Positions 61,043-64,000 of a DNA stretch of 64,000 nucleotides are shown one piece after another (the stretch's first letter is position 1; each line of letters opens with the position of its first letter). The notes under the pieces were generated by a model. It worked only from the letters and a program-made list of their open reading frames with translations, had not been told where the DNA came from and searched no databases. The stretch is from contig NZ_FOCT01000002.1 of the NCBI RefSeq assembly GCF_900110185.1, forward strand, positions 343,577-407,576, read 5' to 3'. Position numbers and translations under genes: made by a program. Origin of the DNA: Nitrosospira multiformis. GTDB taxonomy: Bacteria > Pseudomonadota > Gammaproteobacteria > Burkholderiales > Nitrosomonadaceae.

Positions 61043-61978
61043 TCATATCTCCTCTTGGCGGTAGACATTTCTAACAATATAGTTTGGTCGATGTTGGACT
61101 TGATTAAACACCTTGCTTAGATAAATACCGATGATACCTATTGCCGTGATGAGAATGCCTAGGCTGAGCGTCATCATGGTCATCATGGAAGTGAAACCCA
61201 AAAGAGCGTCGTCAAAAACCAGTTTTCGAAAAACGAGATAAAACCCGAAGGAGAAGCTTAGCAGCGTTATTGTTATACCGATATTGAATAGCCAAACCAA
61301 AGACTGAGCGGAAAACGAACTGACAGCGTTACCATCAACCTATCCCCCGCATAAGTGTATAAGTACTTTGGCCGCAGCGCTGCTTCTTCAATACCGGCAG
61401 TCCTATCTGGTAGAAGCCGGCCCAACTCATCATGCCGCCAAGGAACAGGTTACGGTCACCCATTTGCAGCAATGCTTCCACATAACGACAAGTCATGATC
61501 CTTTCTGTAGCGATATTTTCGAGAATCTTGACGTCGCTGAGAAAATTGATCCCTTTCCAGAACAAGCCGCCGCCGATCTGCTCGAATAATCGCCCCTTGC
61601 GAACTTCCTGATAGCCAAAAACCACGTCGCAACACGATTCAGAGAGCTTGCGGTGAAACTCAACCAGCACAAGAGGCGATACTTCCAGGTCACAATCGAG
61701 GAGGAAAATCAGATTCCCCCGAGCATGCTGTAATCCGGCCTGTATCGCGCTGTGATATCCAAAGCTACGTGAAAGATCGACTACACCAATTGGGGAATAT
61801 CCACGCTGCGTTTCACTGCATAAACCAGCGAATCGTCCGGTGATCCGTCGTTAACGAGCAATATCTCGAAATGGTTACATTGTATATGTGATAGCGCTTG
61901 CAGGCATTCGGCAAGAAACGATTCAAGAAACGGGCTAGATCGATACAAAGTAGAGACGATACTGATTTCGGGTGACAT
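61043..61978 (-). pseudogene. Frameshifted duplicate of the ArnC/GtrB-like glycosyltransferase
   Basis: Three fragments in different frames line up with the gene at 58405-59373. The first (61978-61781) reads MSPEISIVSTLYRSSPFLES, then VNDGSPDDSL. One base is missing after DIPQLV near 61783, where the frame should give VDLSRSFGYHSAIQAG. The second ends at GIG near 61335, where about two bases are missing compared with IGLMINAV. The third has both C-terminal membrane segments to 61043. Identity to the intact gene looks high by eye over the whole length, so this is a recent, decaying duplication. Confidence 0.9.
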
Positions 61979-62206
61979 ATCGTAGCCTCAAATTCGTTCG
62001 TTATCTTATTGCCATCCCACGGTCAAATTCTACAAATTACACTAATTCCGTTCAACGCGAGCTGGTTAAAAACATCCAATGCAAATGACAAAGTAAACTT
62101 GATTACGGCTTTGGGAAAATATGTTTAAGCTCTAATAAGTGGACGTGTCTTAATGTCACAGGTAAAGTCATGGATAGCTTGGAAATAGTACCGCCTTTGT
62201 GGGCTG

Positions 62207-63607
62207 CTACCGTTCGGGTGTAGCCTTGGCGATTTTCTGGCGTTCATTGTCATGTTGTAGTCGGCCACTTGAAAACATAATGAATGCCCACGCTGCATAC
62301 ATGATGGCCCAGGGCATAGCCGGAAAATGGAATCTTGACTGTCCGGAAAAAACTATTGATATCATCGTCAGATAAATCATGAGACAGTATCCGATAAGTA
62401 CCCACGGCCAGATCACTCGGTGGCGATTATTTATCAGTAAGACAGCCGCAAGGAGTGAACCGGCCAGCAGCAGAACATAAAAAATCTGATTTACCCATCT
62501 GACGGTGCGAAAGACATACCAATATTGCTCGTATTGCGGGTAACCCGCCTGATAGGCCCATTCTGCTTCGCCGTCTTTAGCCCAGAGATGCCATGCTTTC
62601 AAAGGGAGAAGTGCGATAAATCTTTTCGGATTGTCTCTGATCCACTGAATCGCCAACTCCCGAGCGCGCCGATCAGATTCCACTTGGTCCTGAACCGAGA
62701 AATTGCGCTGGGCTACCAACTCATCATTTTCTACATGACCACCATCTGCAGAGGGATTGTTTCCGCTCAAAAGCGTCGCACCTCCGTTAGTGGATATAAG
62801 AACGATCTCGCCAAAAACTTGACTATTCCGCACCGCCCAAGGAACTAATATAACAGTCATCACTAAGTAAATTGCAATTCCTTTAACCAAGTCCTCGCGG
62901 AGGCGATCCTTCTCTTCCTGACTAAGTATGCGAAAAAGCACCAAGAGACCAGGTAAGAATAAAACCTGTGGTTTAGTTAATGTTGCCAGTCCAAAGACGA
63001 GACCGGAAAGCAATATCCAAATCCAACCACGCTGCACTATATATAGATATATGCCGAGAAGCAGTAAAAAGGTAAAGTAAACTTCGGTCAACAGGAGAGA
63101 CGTATAGGCGATATGATTGGGATATATTGTAAGCAGGAGAAGGCTGAGTCGGGTCGTGGCTTCGCTACGGAAAATTCGTCTTGTCAACTCCAACTGCAAA
63201 AAAAAACTGCCGACTGCCATAAATAAATTGGCTAGCTGCGCAACAAGCTGGTCTTGACCAAAGAGATAGAAAAGAACACCAAGAAATCCCGGGTACCCGA
63301 CAGGCCAATATGCGGTTGGATATCCTGCTTCCGAATACCCCTCACCCCTGGCGATATTTATCGCTCTATTGAGGTACCAGCTCGCATCCGAGCTCATTTC
63401 AACAGGTAAAAAGAAAATCAGTGCTGCGCGGAGCGCCACGAAAAGTGTGAAGCAAACGGGTATGAAAATAGATGAATCCAGTACCTGAAGGAAGGAACTG
63501 GCATACATATACCGCCATTGGGAGCGGTTGCCATTGCCGACAGTTTCAGTTTCCGGATGAGGAGGCATATTCAGAAGTCCGATAAGATCTGTTCGATAAG
63601 ATCTCAA
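62207..63607 (-). CDS. ArnT/PMT-like membrane glycosyltransferase
   Basis: This 466-residue protein (TTG start; ATG at 63568 gives 453) has about ten to eleven membrane segments and the N-terminal periplasmic-loop motif SSDASWYLNRAINIARGEGY, with the acidic residue expected near TM1-2 in ArnT/GT39/GT83 enzymes. ILVPWAVRNSQVFGE and the large loop with LLSGNNPSADGGH are typical. It would transfer a sugar from polyprenyl phosphate, so the ArnC/GtrB-like enzyme may make its donor. A 228-base gap separates it from the pseudogene. Confidence 0.85.
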   Translation of the reverse strand: MRSYRTDLIGLLNMPPHPETETVGNGNRSQWRYMYASSFLQVLDSSIFIPVCFTLFVALRAALIFFLPVEMSSDASWYLNRAINIARGEGYSEAGYPTAYWPVGYPGFLGVLFYLFGQDQLVAQLANLFMAVGSFFLQLELTRRIFRSEATTRLSLLLLTIYPNHIAYTSLLLTEVYFTFLLLLGIYLYIVQRGWIWILLSGLVFGLATLTKPQVLFLPGLLVLFRILSQEEKDRLREDLVKGIAIYLVMTVILVPWAVRNSQVFGEIVLISTNGGATLLSGNNPSADGGHVENDELVAQRNFSVQDQVESDRRARELAIQWIRDNPKRFIALLPLKAWHLWAKDGEAEWAYQAGYPQYEQYWYVFRTVRWVNQIFYVLLLAGSLLAAVLLINNRHRVIWPWVLIGYCLMIYLTMISIVFSGQSRFHFPAMPWAIMYAAWAFIMFSSGRLQHDNERQKIAKATPER

Positions 63608-63697
63608 GAAATAAAAGCAGCTTGGTGCTCATATAGGAAGTAAGGACGATATCGTTTGATAAATTGTGATAAGCACAACCTCGGCTGACCGAAAAAA

Positions 63698-64000
63698 TTA
63701 TCTCATTTTTTCAATCAAGCGTTCATAAGGCGTTTTTCCGCCCAAGCTTCCGTGAGGCCTGTGATAGTTATAAAAGGCCTCCCATTCAGCTAGCTTGGCG
63801 TTCAGGTCAACATCATCCTTATAAGTTAACAGCTGGTAGAACTCCCGCTGATCGGTCCCATGGGATCGCTCCACCTTGCCGTTCGTGGCGTACGAGGTTT
63901 GATATAGGTGTGTAGTATGCCCAAGTCCTCCAAGTGCCAGTGGAATTTGACCTGAAACTCATGGCCGTTATCGGTCCTAATTGTATTGATCCGGAAAGGG
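63698..64000 (-). mobile_element. Broken DDE transposase, C-terminal part (IS3/IS481 type), cut by window edge
   Basis: The sequence reads IRTDNGHEFQVKFHWHLEDL and YIKPRTPR, then continues in another frame as NGKVERSHGTDQREFYQLL and YHRPHGSLGGKTPYERLIEK before TAA. The junction near 63884 lacks about 4 bases compared with the usual PRLNGKVERS, so this copy is frameshifted. The N-terminal part and the far end are outside the window. No terminal inverted repeat could be identified between 63607 and 63697. Confidence 0.85.

Overview
The window reads as chromosome of a betaproteobacterium, most likely an ammonia oxidiser of the Nitrosospira/Nitrosomonadaceae type. The evidence is indirect: gatCAB lies divergent to mreBCD-mrdA-rodA-rlpA, an atpIBEFHAGDC operon runs on into glmU-glmS, and a large polysaccharide locus carries exosortase-A (XrtA) associated signature genes. 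No rRNA, tRNA or CRISPR array was seen. Family names come from recognising motifs and overall sequence by eye; no database search was possible.

Layout. (1) 1-4813, minus strand: a chemosensory operon cheW - cheR(TPR) - cheW - MCP - cheA (cut by the left edge). Its gene content resembles Wsp-type surface-sensing systems, and a PAS4-GGDEF-EAL cyclic-di-GMP protein lies divergently beside it (5363-8218). (2) 8508-12421: a secreted three-domain methionine sulfoxide reductase (MsrA, thioredoxin-like, MsrB), a RelBE-like toxin-antitoxin pair, an unknown membrane protein, a candidate 25-residue membrane peptide, and two long stretches without convincing genes. (3) 12422-23912: housekeeping genes gatBAC (minus) and the rod-shape operon mreB-mreC-mreD-mrdA-rodA-rlpA (plus), then an orphan gene. 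(4) 24006-34630, minus: glmS, glmU and the complete F1Fo ATP synthase operon, with a strong terminator hairpin between atpC and glmU. (5) 35048-36456: a secreted protein with a degenerate PEP-CTERM-like tail and a DUF3565-DUF1971 protein.

(6) 36600-63607: a polysaccharide locus of about 27 kb. The first part holds a polysaccharide deacetylase, an XrtA-type O-antigen-ligase/polymerase-like protein, APS kinase, sulfotransferase, glycosyltransferases and a flippase. The second part is a 14-gene minus-strand run from 60766 to 47467: CapK/PaaK-like ligase, ArnC/GtrB-like GT2, methyltransferase, VOC protein, FkbH, acyl carrier protein, NeuD-like acyltransferase, WbqC, small EamA protein, WecE aminotransferase, two GT4 enzymes, a second CapK-like ligase broken by an in-frame amber codon, and a methyltransferase. 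Upstream lie a frameshifted duplicate of the ArnC/GtrB-like gene, an ArnT/PMT-like membrane glycosyltransferase and a broken transposase at the right edge.

Inferred joint action: WecE should give dTDP-4-amino-4,6-dideoxygalactose. FkbH with the acyl carrier protein could provide a glyceryl-type acyl group for its amine. The ArnC-, ArnE/F- and ArnT-like proteins would suit lipid-linked transfer of a sugar across the membrane, and CysC with the sulfotransferase suggests sulfation of the polymer. The acyl-carrier-protein/FkbH/WecE module is the best candidate for an undescribed pathway. The exosortase itself, sugar-nucleotide synthases and export machinery are not in the window.
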